Shown here one piece after another: positions 1 through 5,357 of a stretch of DNA of 5,982 nucleotides (position 1 is the stretch's first letter; every line of letters begins with the position of its first letter). The notes under the pieces were generated by a model, which saw nothing but the letters and a program-made list of their open reading frames with translations, did no database searches and was not told where the DNA came from. The stretch is from the NCBI GenBank assembly GCA_016234985.1, contig JACRNK010000035.1:1-5982 (forward strand), in the 5' to 3' direction. Source of the DNA: Deltaproteobacteria bacterium. Its GTDB lineage: Bacteria; Desulfobacterota; GWC2-55-46; UBA9637. The position numbers and the translations under genes were made by a program.

Positions 1-2
1 CT

Positions 3-179
3 GGCGCTCCCACGGTAGGCGGACAATGGGGATATGGAAACCCCAATATATGCTACCTGCTGAAGAGTGATACTACAAAGATGTACAAATGGAGTTATGC
101 CAGCGATGCTACTACCGGCGCAGGGGTAATTACGCCAAGGAGTATGCCTACAGCCGTCACTTCAGCAGCTTGTCCTTAA
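3..179 (+). CDS. C-terminal end of an exported, probably pilin-like protein (5' truncated by window)
   Basis: An open frame runs in from the left edge and ends at a TAA at 177-179, giving the last 58 residues of a protein. The tail is rich in Gly, Ser, Thr and Ala, has no membrane helix, and carries two cysteines, one in the motif NICYLL and one three residues from the end (AACP). A cysteine pair enclosing the last ~40 residues recalls the C-terminal disulfide loop of type IV pilins. The frame is followed at once by a strong terminator, so this is the last gene of its transcript. Assignment as a pilin or pseudopilin is inferred from these cysteines and from the four prepilin genes downstream; the diagnostic N-terminus is outside the window. 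It could instead be another secreted or surface protein. Confidence 0.6.
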   Translation, partial: GAPTVGGQWGYGNPNICYLLKSDTTKMYKWSYASDATTGAGVITPRSMPTAVTSAACP

Positions 180-196
180 AATTTAAAGGCAAAGAC

Positions 197-236
197 AAGG
201 AGGGGTATTTCATCAATTGCCCCTCCTTTATTTTTT
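197..236 (+). terminator. Strong intrinsic terminator after the pilin-like gene
   Basis: A perfect 9-bp stem (AAGGAGGGG at 197-205 with CCCCTCCTT at 220-228) encloses a 14-nt loop and is followed by a T-rich tract at 229-236. It lies 17 nt past the stop codon of the upstream gene and ends 13 nt before the ATG of the next one, so it should separate the two transcripts unless read through. Confidence 0.88.
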
Positions 237-249
237 AGCGTAACTCCTA

Positions 250-2379
250 ATGGGGATTGCAGCCTATATTATCTTGTCATCTGCCGGAATAACGCTTCCT
301 TTTATAGCAAGCGCAAAAGACATTCATCTCTATACCCTGTTTTTTTTGTCGGCCAATTTCCTCCTCTTCCTGATGTTTCTGCGGGCTATTGCGGGAAAAA
401 GGTTTGATATGCCGCATTCTGCGTTATATTATCTCCCTTTAGTATTTCTGTTTTATATATTCATAGGTCAAATATATTCAATAAACACAAGCACAACCCG
501 CTTCGGATTTATGCTGTTCGGCAGCGTTGTTATATGCGGGCTTTCCATCCCTTTGCTTGGTCTTCCAAAAAAAATATGGGTTTGCTGGACAACAACCCTT
601 ATACTTGCTGTTACAGCCTTTTCCATCTATGCCATTTACCAATATATTACTGCCGGCGGCAACTACAACGGCAGGGCGCACTCAGTATTTGTCAATCCGA
701 ATTCTTTTTCCGGTTATCTGTTGCTCATAATGCCTTTACTCGTTGGACTTTATTTTTCACGGGAAAAACATTGGAAATGGCTTCTGATACCGATAGCGAT
801 TCAATACTCAGCCCTGCTTGCGAGCGGGAAAGGCGGGCGATGGCCGCTCTTCGTTGGAGCGATATCGTTTGTCATATTTTTTTACCGGATGATATTCCCA
901 AAGATTGCCGGATTATATGAAGGAGCAAATACCTGCAATCAACTTCAAGCTATCAAACAGAGACTAAAACCGCTCCTTGTTGTATTGACTGTTGCAACAA
1001 TCCTGTTTGCCATTCCAATGGGTTTGCATAATGAAGCCTCGCCATCCAAGATAAGAGAGGCGTTCCCTCCTATGATGGAAAGATTCAAGATATGGGAGAG
1101 CACATGGGAGGTAATAAAAGAGAATCCGGTTTTCGGCACAGGATATTTTACATTCCACAATATTTATCTGAAATATAAGGATTCTGCGTTTAGAGACGTC
1201 AATCATTTTTTTACCCACAATGACTATCTGCAACTCTGGTCTGAAGTAGGCATTATCGGCCTCGGCATATTTCTGGCCTTTCTTTTTTTCTACTTCAGAG
1301 ATGGGATAAGGGCTCTCTTCAGCGACCGTCTGACATTGAGAGATAAATATATTGTATCCGGAATACTGCTTGGCGCTTTTATTATGCTTGTCCATACATC
1401 CATAGACTTTGACCTTTATATCCCTGAAATAATATTTATATTCTGGCTCTATGTGGCTTATATTATAAGCAAAACTAAAGAGGCCGGGTTGTGTGGAATA
1501 AAAACCATAGAATTCAATTCAAACCGCTTTTTCAGCCTATTGGGACAGAAAAAGCTTTATATACTGGCAACAGCCTTTTTCCTTTTTTCATCACTCTGGC
1601 TTACGACTCCTTATCTGAGCGGCAAATACGGAGAAAAAGGAGGCCTATACTTACAAGCAAAAAATTATGAAAAAGCTGTTAAATTCTATAAAAAGGCTAT
1701 AAAGATAGACTCTGTTGAGTCCAGTCACCACCACAATCTTGCAGAGGCAATACTCCTTTTGCACCCTTTGCCGGATAGCGCCACATTAGCCGAGGTGGAA
1801 AAAGAGTTCAAAAAAGCAATAGAGCTCGAACCATACAGGCCGGAACTTACATTTAGCCTGACAAATCTCTATCTTGAGTATTATCCCGGCCAGAAAGACA
1901 AAGAAGCTATTGAGCTGCTTAAAAGGATAATAGAACTTGACCCTACAGACCCCAATAACTCCCTTAATCTTGTAAAGGTTTACCAACGTTTGAATATGAA
2001 CGAAGAGGCTATGAAGGCGATGATGAGTATGAAAAAAAGCTACCCTGATTATGCGCCCGGCTTAATAATGATTATAGATGCATATAGGTCTGATAAGGAT
2101 TATGAAAAGGCTTTAAGGGAAGCAGAATCGCTTATCAAAAACAAACCGGAATACAACTATGCGCATTTTTTGAAAGCCGAAATCTTACAGGATATGAGAC
2201 GATATGACGAGGCTTATGCCGAATATCAGCTTGCCCTGCGGGAAAAAGGCAGAGAAGGAGATGTCTGGTATGCCATAGGCCTTCTCTCTCTCAAGCAGAA
2301 CAAGCCGAAACAGGCGGAGGCGGCATTTAGGAAGGCAGTTGAATACCGCTCGCTTGACCGGAAGGAAAAAAGGGATTAG
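250..2379 (+). CDS. Wzy_C-family membrane O-antigen ligase/oligosaccharyltransferase-like protein with C-terminal TPR domain
   Basis: The 709-residue protein has two halves. Residues ~5-455 are polytopic, with about 12-13 predicted helices. A large loop at ~258-332, presumably periplasmic, is placed as in the Wzy_C (O-antigen ligase, polymerase and pilin oligosaccharyltransferase) superfamily. Family-like motifs are FVNPNSFSGYL (147-157), a GKGGRW segment with R197, R278 in ERFKIW, the HNDYLQLWSEVG motif with H323, and H382 before a D-F-D segment. Residues ~462-700 hold about five or six TPR-like helical pairs, for example YEKAVKFYKKAIKID. Such enzymes move a lipid-linked glycan to lipid A core, to a growing polymer or to a protein; the substrate cannot be read from sequence. 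Its place between a pilin-like gene and minor pilins suggests pilin glycosylation (inference). The ATG at 250 is the first usable start, since an in-frame stop lies at 241-243, but no Shine-Dalgarno precedes it. Confidence 0.85.
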   Translation: MGIAAYIILSSAGITLPFIASAKDIHLYTLFFLSANFLLFLMFLRAIAGKRFDMPHSALYYLPLVFLFYIFIGQIYSINTSTTRFGFMLFGSVVICGLSIPLLGLPKKIWVCWTTTLILAVTAFSIYAIYQYITAGGNYNGRAHSVFVNPNSFSGYLLLIMPLLVGLYFSREKHWKWLLIPIAIQYSALLASGKGGRWPLFVGAISFVIFFYRMIFPKIAGLYEGANTCNQLQAIKQRLKPLLVVLTVATILFAIPMGLHNEASPSKIREAFPPMMERFKIWESTWEVIKENPVFGTGYFTFHNIYLKYKDSAFRDVNHFFTHNDYLQLWSEVGIIGLGIFLAFLFFYFRDGIRALFSDRLTLRDKYIVSGILLGAFIMLVHTSIDFDLYIPEIIFIFWLYVAYIISKTKEAGLCGIKTIEFNSNRFFSLLGQKKLYILATAFFLFSSLWLTTPYLSGKYGEKGGLYLQAKNYEKAVKFYKKAIKIDSVESSHHHNLAEAILLLHPLPDSATLAEVEKEFKKAIELEPYRPELTFSLTNLYLEYYPGQKDKEAIELLKRIIELDPTDPNNSLNLVKVYQRLNMNEEAMKAMMSMKKSYPDYAPGLIMIIDAYRSDKDYEKALREAESLIKNKPEYNYAHFLKAEILQDMRRYDEAYAEYQLALREKGREGDVWYAIGLLSLKQNKPKQAEAAFRKAVEYRSLDRKEKRD

Positions 2380-2420
2380 AATTAGAACAAAAGGCCGGTT
2401 GAGGCTAAGGATATATTGCT

Positions 2421-3011
2421 ATGCAAAACAAAGGATTTAGTCTGATTGAGCTTATCATGGTCATGGCCCTCGTGGCTATAGTGGCTGCTGTTGTTGTGCC
2501 GCTTATCTTCAGAGGCGGAAGCACAATGACTGCTGCCGCAATGGCAAGGAAGGTGAAGGCCGATATACAGTATGCGCAGGAACTTGCTATGGCAAAAAAT
2601 AATATGGCGCAGGTCTGGACAGGCGCTGCATGGTGTCCGGCACAGCCTCAAAACTATAGGATCAGAATGAATTTTGCTGCAAATCAATATGAGATATACA
2701 ATGACCAGGATGGCGATGGAATATGGGGGGAGGATTCCAATGCCTGCACTGTGTCAGAAGATGTAAGGAACCCTTCAAGCGGGGAGGTTTTTTTTCTCAT
2801 CCAGCTTACCGGCGCTGGCAACCCATATACAGGAATTACGCTGAATGCCAATTTTGGCGGCGCAACACCTGGGGTTTTAGAATTTGACGCTCTCGGCATT
2901 CCATATGATAGCGACGGCAATAGGCTTACGGCAGACAAGACAATTACCATTGCTAAAGACGGAGAAACAGCACAGATTACTGTTACGCAAAACACAGGAA
3001 GGGTGCAGTGA
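2421..3011 (+). CDS. FimT/GspH-like minor prepilin (pseudopilin)
   Basis: This 196-residue protein starts with a short positively charged leader (MQNKG) and then the class III prepilin motif FSLIEL. Cleavage and N-methylation by a PilD-type peptidase would fall after Gly5, with the conserved Glu at mature position +5 (E10). A hydrophobic helix follows to about residue 30. The C-terminal half has the beta-rich pattern of the GspH/FimT family and ends in TGRV, as many members do. Residues 95-105 form a D-x-D-G-D-G loop followed by acidic residues, like a calcium site. Two cysteines (in AWCP and NACT) could form a disulfide. The ATG has a TAAGGA ribosome site 9 nt upstream. It is the first gene of the fimT-pilV-pilW-pilX-like run, 41 nt after the Wzy_C gene, so co-transcription with that gene is likely. 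The role would be minor pilin in the type IV pilus priming complex; a type II secretion GspH is the alternative. Confidence 0.85.
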   Translation: MQNKGFSLIELIMVMALVAIVAAVVVPLIFRGGSTMTAAAMARKVKADIQYAQELAMAKNNMAQVWTGAAWCPAQPQNYRIRMNFAANQYEIYNDQDGDGIWGEDSNACTVSEDVRNPSSGEVFFLIQLTGAGNPYTGITLNANFGGATPGVLEFDALGIPYDSDGNRLTADKTITIAKDGETAQITVTQNTGRVQ

Positions 3012-3433
3012 AAACAAAAGGTTTTACACTCATTGAGACCGTAATGGTCATCGTGCTTTTGGGCATAGTAGCGGCAGGCATCCTGCTCTATTTTGCAGGC
3101 ATGAGAGGAAGCGCAGACCCTGTGCTTCGGCTTCAGGCCATAGAGCTTGCGCAGGAGAAGATGGAAAGGATAATTGCAGATAAGAAGACGACAAATGGGT
3201 TTAATAACGTTATTGCTGAAGCGGCAGTTCCGCTTGGCGCACCGTTCACAAATTTCACAAGGAGCGTAACTGTAATCTGCGTTCAGGAGGCAGCTCTGAA
3301 TACAAGCAGCGGCACAATGCCAAACTGCACCGACATCAGTAGTTATCATGCCAAAAATGTTACGGTTAACGTAACATGGACAGGCGGAGGAAGCACAGGC
3401 ATAAGTCTTGTAACAGTTTTGTCAGACTATTAA
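3008..3433 (+). CDS. PilV/GspI-like minor prepilin
   Basis: The 141-residue protein begins at a GTG overlapping the upstream stop as GTGA, with a purine-rich AGGAAGGG 4 nt before it, which indicates translational coupling. The leader MKTKG is followed by FTLIETVMVIVLLGIVAAG, a textbook prepilin N-terminus with Glu at mature +5. The stretch ELAQEKMERIIADKK (about residues 46-60) is typical of PilV/MshD/GspI-type minor pilins. The C-terminal region is a short beta-rich domain with two cysteines (in VICV and NCTD). The likely role is minor pilin of the inner-membrane initiation complex. The protein is short but within range for the family. The run of close-packed genes breaks just after this one, where a 211-bp repeat-rich gap follows. 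Confidence 0.82.
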   Translation: MKTKGFTLIETVMVIVLLGIVAAGILLYFAGMRGSADPVLRLQAIELAQEKMERIIADKKTTNGFNNVIAEAAVPLGAPFTNFTRSVTVICVQEAALNTSSGTMPNCTDISSYHAKNVTVNVTWTGGGSTGISLVTVLSDY

Positions 3434-3435
3434 GA

Positions 3436-3456
3436 CCGTAAGGCGTAAGGTGTGAA
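3436..3456 (+). repeat. Heptamer tandem repeat, left arm (three units)
   Basis: Starting three bases after the PilV-like stop codon are three 7-nt units: CCGTAAG, then GCGTAAG, then a diverged GTGTGAA. The first 14 nt match the reverse complement of 3699-3712 at 13 of 14 positions. The pattern is that of short tandem heptamer repeats found between genes in several phyla. Confidence 0.6.
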
Positions 3457-3503
3457 TATGAACCCCGCATAACCTGACGGTCACAAGGGGGCATAAAAAT
3501 CAA

Positions 3504-3619
3504 CCCCACCCTCACCTTAATCCTCTCCCTGAGGGAGAGGAAGAAAAGTAGGAAATCCTCTTCCTGAGAGAGGGGACTTTTTTTGTTCCCTCCCCTTCAA
3601 GGGGAGGGTTAGGGTGGGG
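3504..3619 (+). repeat. Three nested G/C-rich hairpins inside a 9-bp inverted repeat
   Basis: Hairpin 1 (3522-3540) has an 8-bp stem CCTCTCCC/GGGAGAGG with loop TGA. Hairpin 2 (3557-3573) has a weaker 6-bp stem. Hairpin 3 (3588-3608) is a near-perfect palindrome of two 10-nt halves around one central C. All three sit between CCCCACCCT (3504-3512) and AGGGTGGGG (3611-3619), so the region could fold as a cruciform or a multibranched RNA. It would be expected to slow polymerase or RNases between the PilV- and PilW-like genes (inference). Confidence 0.7.
3557..3584 (+). terminator. Possible weak intrinsic terminator within the repeat element
   Basis: The second hairpin (3557-3573, six pairs including one G-T) is followed after four bases by seven T residues (3578-3584). 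The stem is short and offset from the T tract, so it may attenuate rather than stop transcription into the PilW- and PilX-like genes. It may also be only an accident of the repeat. Confidence 0.3.
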
Positions 3620-3644
3620 ATGGGGTAAAAGAGGATCTTTTCAG

Positions 3645-4250
3645 GTGGAAAAACCGCATAAGAAAACAGATGTCTTGAATAAAAAAGACTCCTCGCGTCT
3701 TACGCTTTACGGCTCACGGGGTTTTACCCTCATAGAAGTCATCATGGTGATTATTCTTATGGGCATAATCGGCTCTACTGCCGCTATGATAATCTTTCAA
3801 GGCGCAAGGTCTTACGGCGAGGAAGAGGTGCGGAAGGATTTAACAACGCAGGGCAGGTTTGCCATTGAAAGGATGGCGAGAGAGATAAGGCTGATAGGTT
3901 GCAATGTGGCTGGCAATAATTGCATACCATCAGCTACATATATAACTACTATGGGGCTCACTGAACTCAGATTTATTAATATAAATATTGAAGGAAAGGG
4001 GTTCAGACTCGATGGCAGCGGGAACATTACATTATGCCGCAATCAAACCGTATGCGCAGGCAATGAAGATATTCTTGCAAATAATGTAAGCGCCCTTACC
4101 CTTGAATATTGCAAACAAGGAGAGACTTCTCCGGCCTGCACTGCTTCAAATACTGATGTATGGACGATAATTGCAAACCTAACCCTTACAAGGGATAATC
4201 AGAGCGTAAACTTCAGGATTCAGGTTCATCCGAGGGCGTTTAAATGGTGA
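3645..4250 (+). CDS. PilW/GspJ-like minor prepilin with long leader
   Basis: The 201-residue protein reads from a GTG at 3645 preceded by GAGGA with 9-nt spacing. No ATG or GTG occurs between this start and the prepilin motif, and the only other candidate, a TTG at 3675, lacks a clear ribosome site. The prepilin motif FTLIEV follows Gly26, with Glu at mature +5 (E31), so the leader is 26 residues against 5-6 in the neighbours. Residues ~32-50 form the hydrophobic helix. GRFAIERMAREIRLIG (about 70-85) is typical of PilW/GspJ-like pilins. Six cysteines (in GCN, NNC, LCR, VCA, YCK, ACT) could form three disulfides. The role is minor pilin of the type IV pilus tip or initiation complex. Codons 18-25 of the leader come from a heptamer repeat, so the leader may be partly repeat-derived. 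The 3' end overlaps the next gene by 7 nt. Confidence 0.82.
   Translation: MEKPHKKTDVLNKKDSSRLTLYGSRGFTLIEVIMVIILMGIIGSTAAMIIFQGARSYGEEEVRKDLTTQGRFAIERMAREIRLIGCNVAGNNCIPSATYITTMGLTELRFININIEGKGFRLDGSGNITLCRNQTVCAGNEDILANNVSALTLEYCKQGETSPACTASNTDVWTIIANLTLTRDNQSVNFRIQVHPRAFKW
3697..3717 (-). repeat. Heptamer tandem repeat, right arm, inside the PilW-like leader
   Basis: Three 7-nt units of pattern G-N-Y-T-Y-A-C (GTCTTAC, then GCTTTAC, then GGCTCAC) lie in the coding sequence and encode roughly RLTLYGSR just before the prepilin cleavage site. They are inverted relative to the copy at 3436-3456. They end immediately before the codons for the GFTLIE motif. Confidence 0.6.
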
Positions 4251-4975
4251 ATCAAAAAGGCGTCTCCATAACAGCAGTTGTATTCATAATCGTCATTCTT
4301 TCTTTTATGGGCGTTATATTTGTGTCTTTGCTTACAACAGGAGTTGAAGAGTCTGTTGTGGAATATGATTCTTCAAGGGCGCTTTATATTGCAGAAGGCG
4401 GGGCAGAGGCTATTATAGGTAAACTTAAACAGTCTCCTCCTGAAAGGTGTGGTCTTACATCACCCGATACTTGCTGGAATTGGAATGATGGGTATCTGAA
4501 TAGGGCCCTGGGGGATGATCATGTAGATGTGGAGGTGTTGCAGTATGAGAATAGAGATTGTACTGGAGGTTGTGGTAATGCCTGTGAAAGTTTTGTAAGT
4601 TCTACAGAGATTGGAGGCGACAATCCGGCACGAACTATATATACCGTGCTCACATGGGCGGCAGCCGCCGCTCTTGACATCAATCTTTACAGCAATGCCA
4701 CATGTACAACCGCAGTTGCCAATGTCTCAAAGACAACGCTCTCTAATGCTGTTTTTTTAAGGTATAGAATAACTGCTGCTCCTGCTACTCCTACTTATTA
4801 TGTTGGAGTAACTAATGGAAGCGGAGTTGTTTATCAATTGCGTATATCTCATCCTGACGAGCCAGGTTTTACCTCCAGCGACTCGCGTTCCCTCATCTCC
4901 CTCGGCAAAATGAACAACGCAAGGAGGGAGGTATTTACGGCGTTTTGCAGACAAGGGGCTCCGGCATGTCCATGA
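4244..4975 (+). CDS. PilX-like minor pilin / pilus assembly protein
   Basis: The 243-residue protein overlaps the preceding stop by 7 nt; the ATG at 4244 is followed directly by a GTG at 4247 that could also serve as start. The N-terminus MVNQKG then VSITAVVFIIVILSFMGVIF fits the PilX N-terminal family, as does the downstream RALYIAEGGAEAII (about residues 45-58). Unlike its three neighbours it has no Glu at mature position +5 (Ala11 if cleaved after Gly6), a known trait of PilX- and GspK-type proteins that sit at the pilus tip. The rest is a beta-rich ectodomain with eight cysteines, including a cluster DCTGGCGNAC (about 106-115) and a C-terminal pair ending in ACP. PilX is known in Neisseria and Pseudomonas as a minor pilin needed for pilus assembly or aggregation. 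It is the last pilus gene seen here. A GspK-like role is the alternative. Confidence 0.78.
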   Translation: MVNQKGVSITAVVFIIVILSFMGVIFVSLLTTGVEESVVEYDSSRALYIAEGGAEAIIGKLKQSPPERCGLTSPDTCWNWNDGYLNRALGDDHVDVEVLQYENRDCTGGCGNACESFVSSTEIGGDNPARTIYTVLTWAAAAALDINLYSNATCTTAVANVSKTTLSNAVFLRYRITAAPATPTYYVGVTNGSGVVYQLRISHPDEPGFTSSDSRSLISLGKMNNARREVFTAFCRQGAPACP

Positions 4976-4978
4976 CCT

Positions 4979-5004
4979 CGTTCCCAAGCCCCAGCTTGGG
5001 AACG
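4979..5004 (+). repeat. REP-like hairpin next to the RAYT remnant
   Basis: A perfect 11-bp inverted repeat, CGTTCCCAAGC and GCTTGGGAACG, surrounds the loop CCCA. It begins four bases after the PilX-like stop codon. This hairpin type (GTTCCCAAGC..GCTTGGGAAC) is a widely dispersed intergenic palindrome. Its position 35 nt before the start of a RAYT transposase remnant fits a REP recognised by that enzyme family. It could also stabilise the 3' end of the pilin transcript. Confidence 0.75.
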
Positions 5005-5009
5005 CAATT

Positions 5010-5029
5010 GCCGGAGAAGCCCCGGCTTC
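5010..5029 (+). repeat. Second short palindrome between the REP hairpin and the RAYT start
   Basis: GAAGCC (5016-5021) pairs with GGCTTC (5024-5029) around two bases, and alternatively GCCGG (5010-5014) pairs with CCGGC (5022-5026). The two foldings exclude each other. No T tract follows, so it is not a classical terminator. It is probably the second half of the REP unit. Confidence 0.45.
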
Positions 5030-5039
5030 GCATTGAAAT

Positions 5040-5357
5040 ATGAGAACACGTTACAAAATACCGGATAGCCATGATGATGCCCTGTATTTTACAACATCCT
5101 CAATTGTTGAATGGATTCCCGTATTCACGTGCAATGACCATTTTGAAATCATTATGCGCTCTCTCAATTTTTATCGTAAGGAAAAAAGGATGAAGTTGTA
5201 TGCGTATGTAGATAGTGTCGGAAAACCCCTCTCACCGGAAACAAATCTTTATCAATACACAGGCAACAACCCGGTAAACTATATTGATCCGTTAGGATTA
5301 TGGTACACAGACATTGGTTTTAATATTCCAATTCATCCCATCTTCGGTGGGTCTTGA
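5040..5357 (+). CDS. Chimeric ORF: RAYT transposase N-terminus joined in frame to an Rhs core tip
   Basis: The 105-codon frame has two unrelated halves. Residues 1-57 (starting MRTRYKIPDSHDDALYF, with IVEWIPVFT at ~22-30 and KLYAYV at 52-57) look like the start of a Y1/HUH-family REP-associated tyrosine transposase. An intact enzyme would next have a segment like xMxNHxH; here it is missing. From residue 58 the protein reads DSVGKPLSPET and then NLYQYTGNNPVNYIDPLGL (69-87), the hallmark end of the RHS-repeat-associated core. The frame stops at 5355-5357, and the Rhs-like sequence appears to go on in another frame. The ATG is probably the native RAYT start; no strong ribosome site is seen. Whether the chimera is translated is unknown. 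It is most likely debris of two mobile or polymorphic genes, although the fusion does leave the Rhs tip with a start codon. Confidence 0.65.
   Translation: MRTRYKIPDSHDDALYFTTSSIVEWIPVFTCNDHFEIIMRSLNFYRKEKRMKLYAYVDSVGKPLSPETNLYQYTGNNPVNYIDPLGLWYTDIGFNIPIHPIFGGS

Larger units (their letters stand above)
3434..3717 (+). repeat. Composite palindromic element between the PilV- and PilW-like genes
   Basis: The 211-bp gap between the two pilin genes (3434-3644) contains no gene but is packed with inverted repeats, and the structure continues into the next coding region. From outside in there are heptamer repeats in opposite orientation (3436-3456 and 3697-3717), a 9-bp inverted pair CCCCACCCT/AGGGTGGGG (3504-3512 and 3611-3619), and three hairpins (3522-3540, 3557-3573, 3588-3608). 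The CCCTCACC..CCTCTCCC style recalls dispersed intergenic palindromes seen in many bacterial genomes. No transposase is encoded inside. It probably arrived as a non-autonomous repeat, splitting an operon whose other pilin junctions overlap. Treating all parts as one element is inference; it may be two or more repeats lying together. Confidence 0.65.
4979..5210 (+). mobile_element. Truncated REP-RAYT unit
   Basis: The REP-like hairpin and the 5' end of a REP-associated tyrosine transposase lie together, as in intact RAYT units, but the transposase stops at about codon 57, before the HUH metal-binding motif and the catalytic Tyr. No matching downstream REP was found before the Rhs segment. The remnant cannot be catalytically active. 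It marks an old insertion at the 3' end of the pilin operon. The right boundary at 5210 is where similarity to RAYT stops by eye, with an uncertainty of a few codons. Confidence 0.65.

Noticed and set aside
197..243. A ribosome-like AAGGAGG followed by TTG at 217, giving an 8-codon frame ending at the TAA 241-243 just before the Wzy_C start
   Set aside because: The purine tract is the 5' arm of the terminator stem. A coupled leader peptide is possible in principle, but nothing else supports it.
478..1160. Open frames on the minus strand and in other plus frames inside the Wzy_C gene (e.g. 478-681, 534-920, 945-1160)
   Set aside because: They lie wholly within a well-supported 709-codon gene, encode low-complexity or Cys-rich nonsense, and have no ribosome sites or recognisable motifs.
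2684..3349. A 221-codon minus-strand frame across the FimT- and PilV-like genes
   Set aside because: It is antisense to two clear prepilin genes and its product is Cys/Ser-rich with no family resemblance; it is a shadow of their codon pattern.
3504..3619. Possible CRISPR array in the repeat-rich gap
   Set aside because: The repeats are inverted palindromes of different sequence and length; there are no evenly spaced direct repeats, spacers or cas genes.
4757..5049. Minus-strand frames over the PilX 3' end and REP hairpin (4757-4987, 4849-5049)
   Set aside because: They are antisense to the PilX-like gene and run through palindromic repeat; no motif or start signal supports them.
5346..5352. 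Programmed ribosomal frameshift at the GGTGGGT run
   Set aside because: There is no classic X-XXY-YYZ slippery heptamer or evident downstream stimulatory structure; mutation or sequencing error is simpler in a patch that is already decayed.
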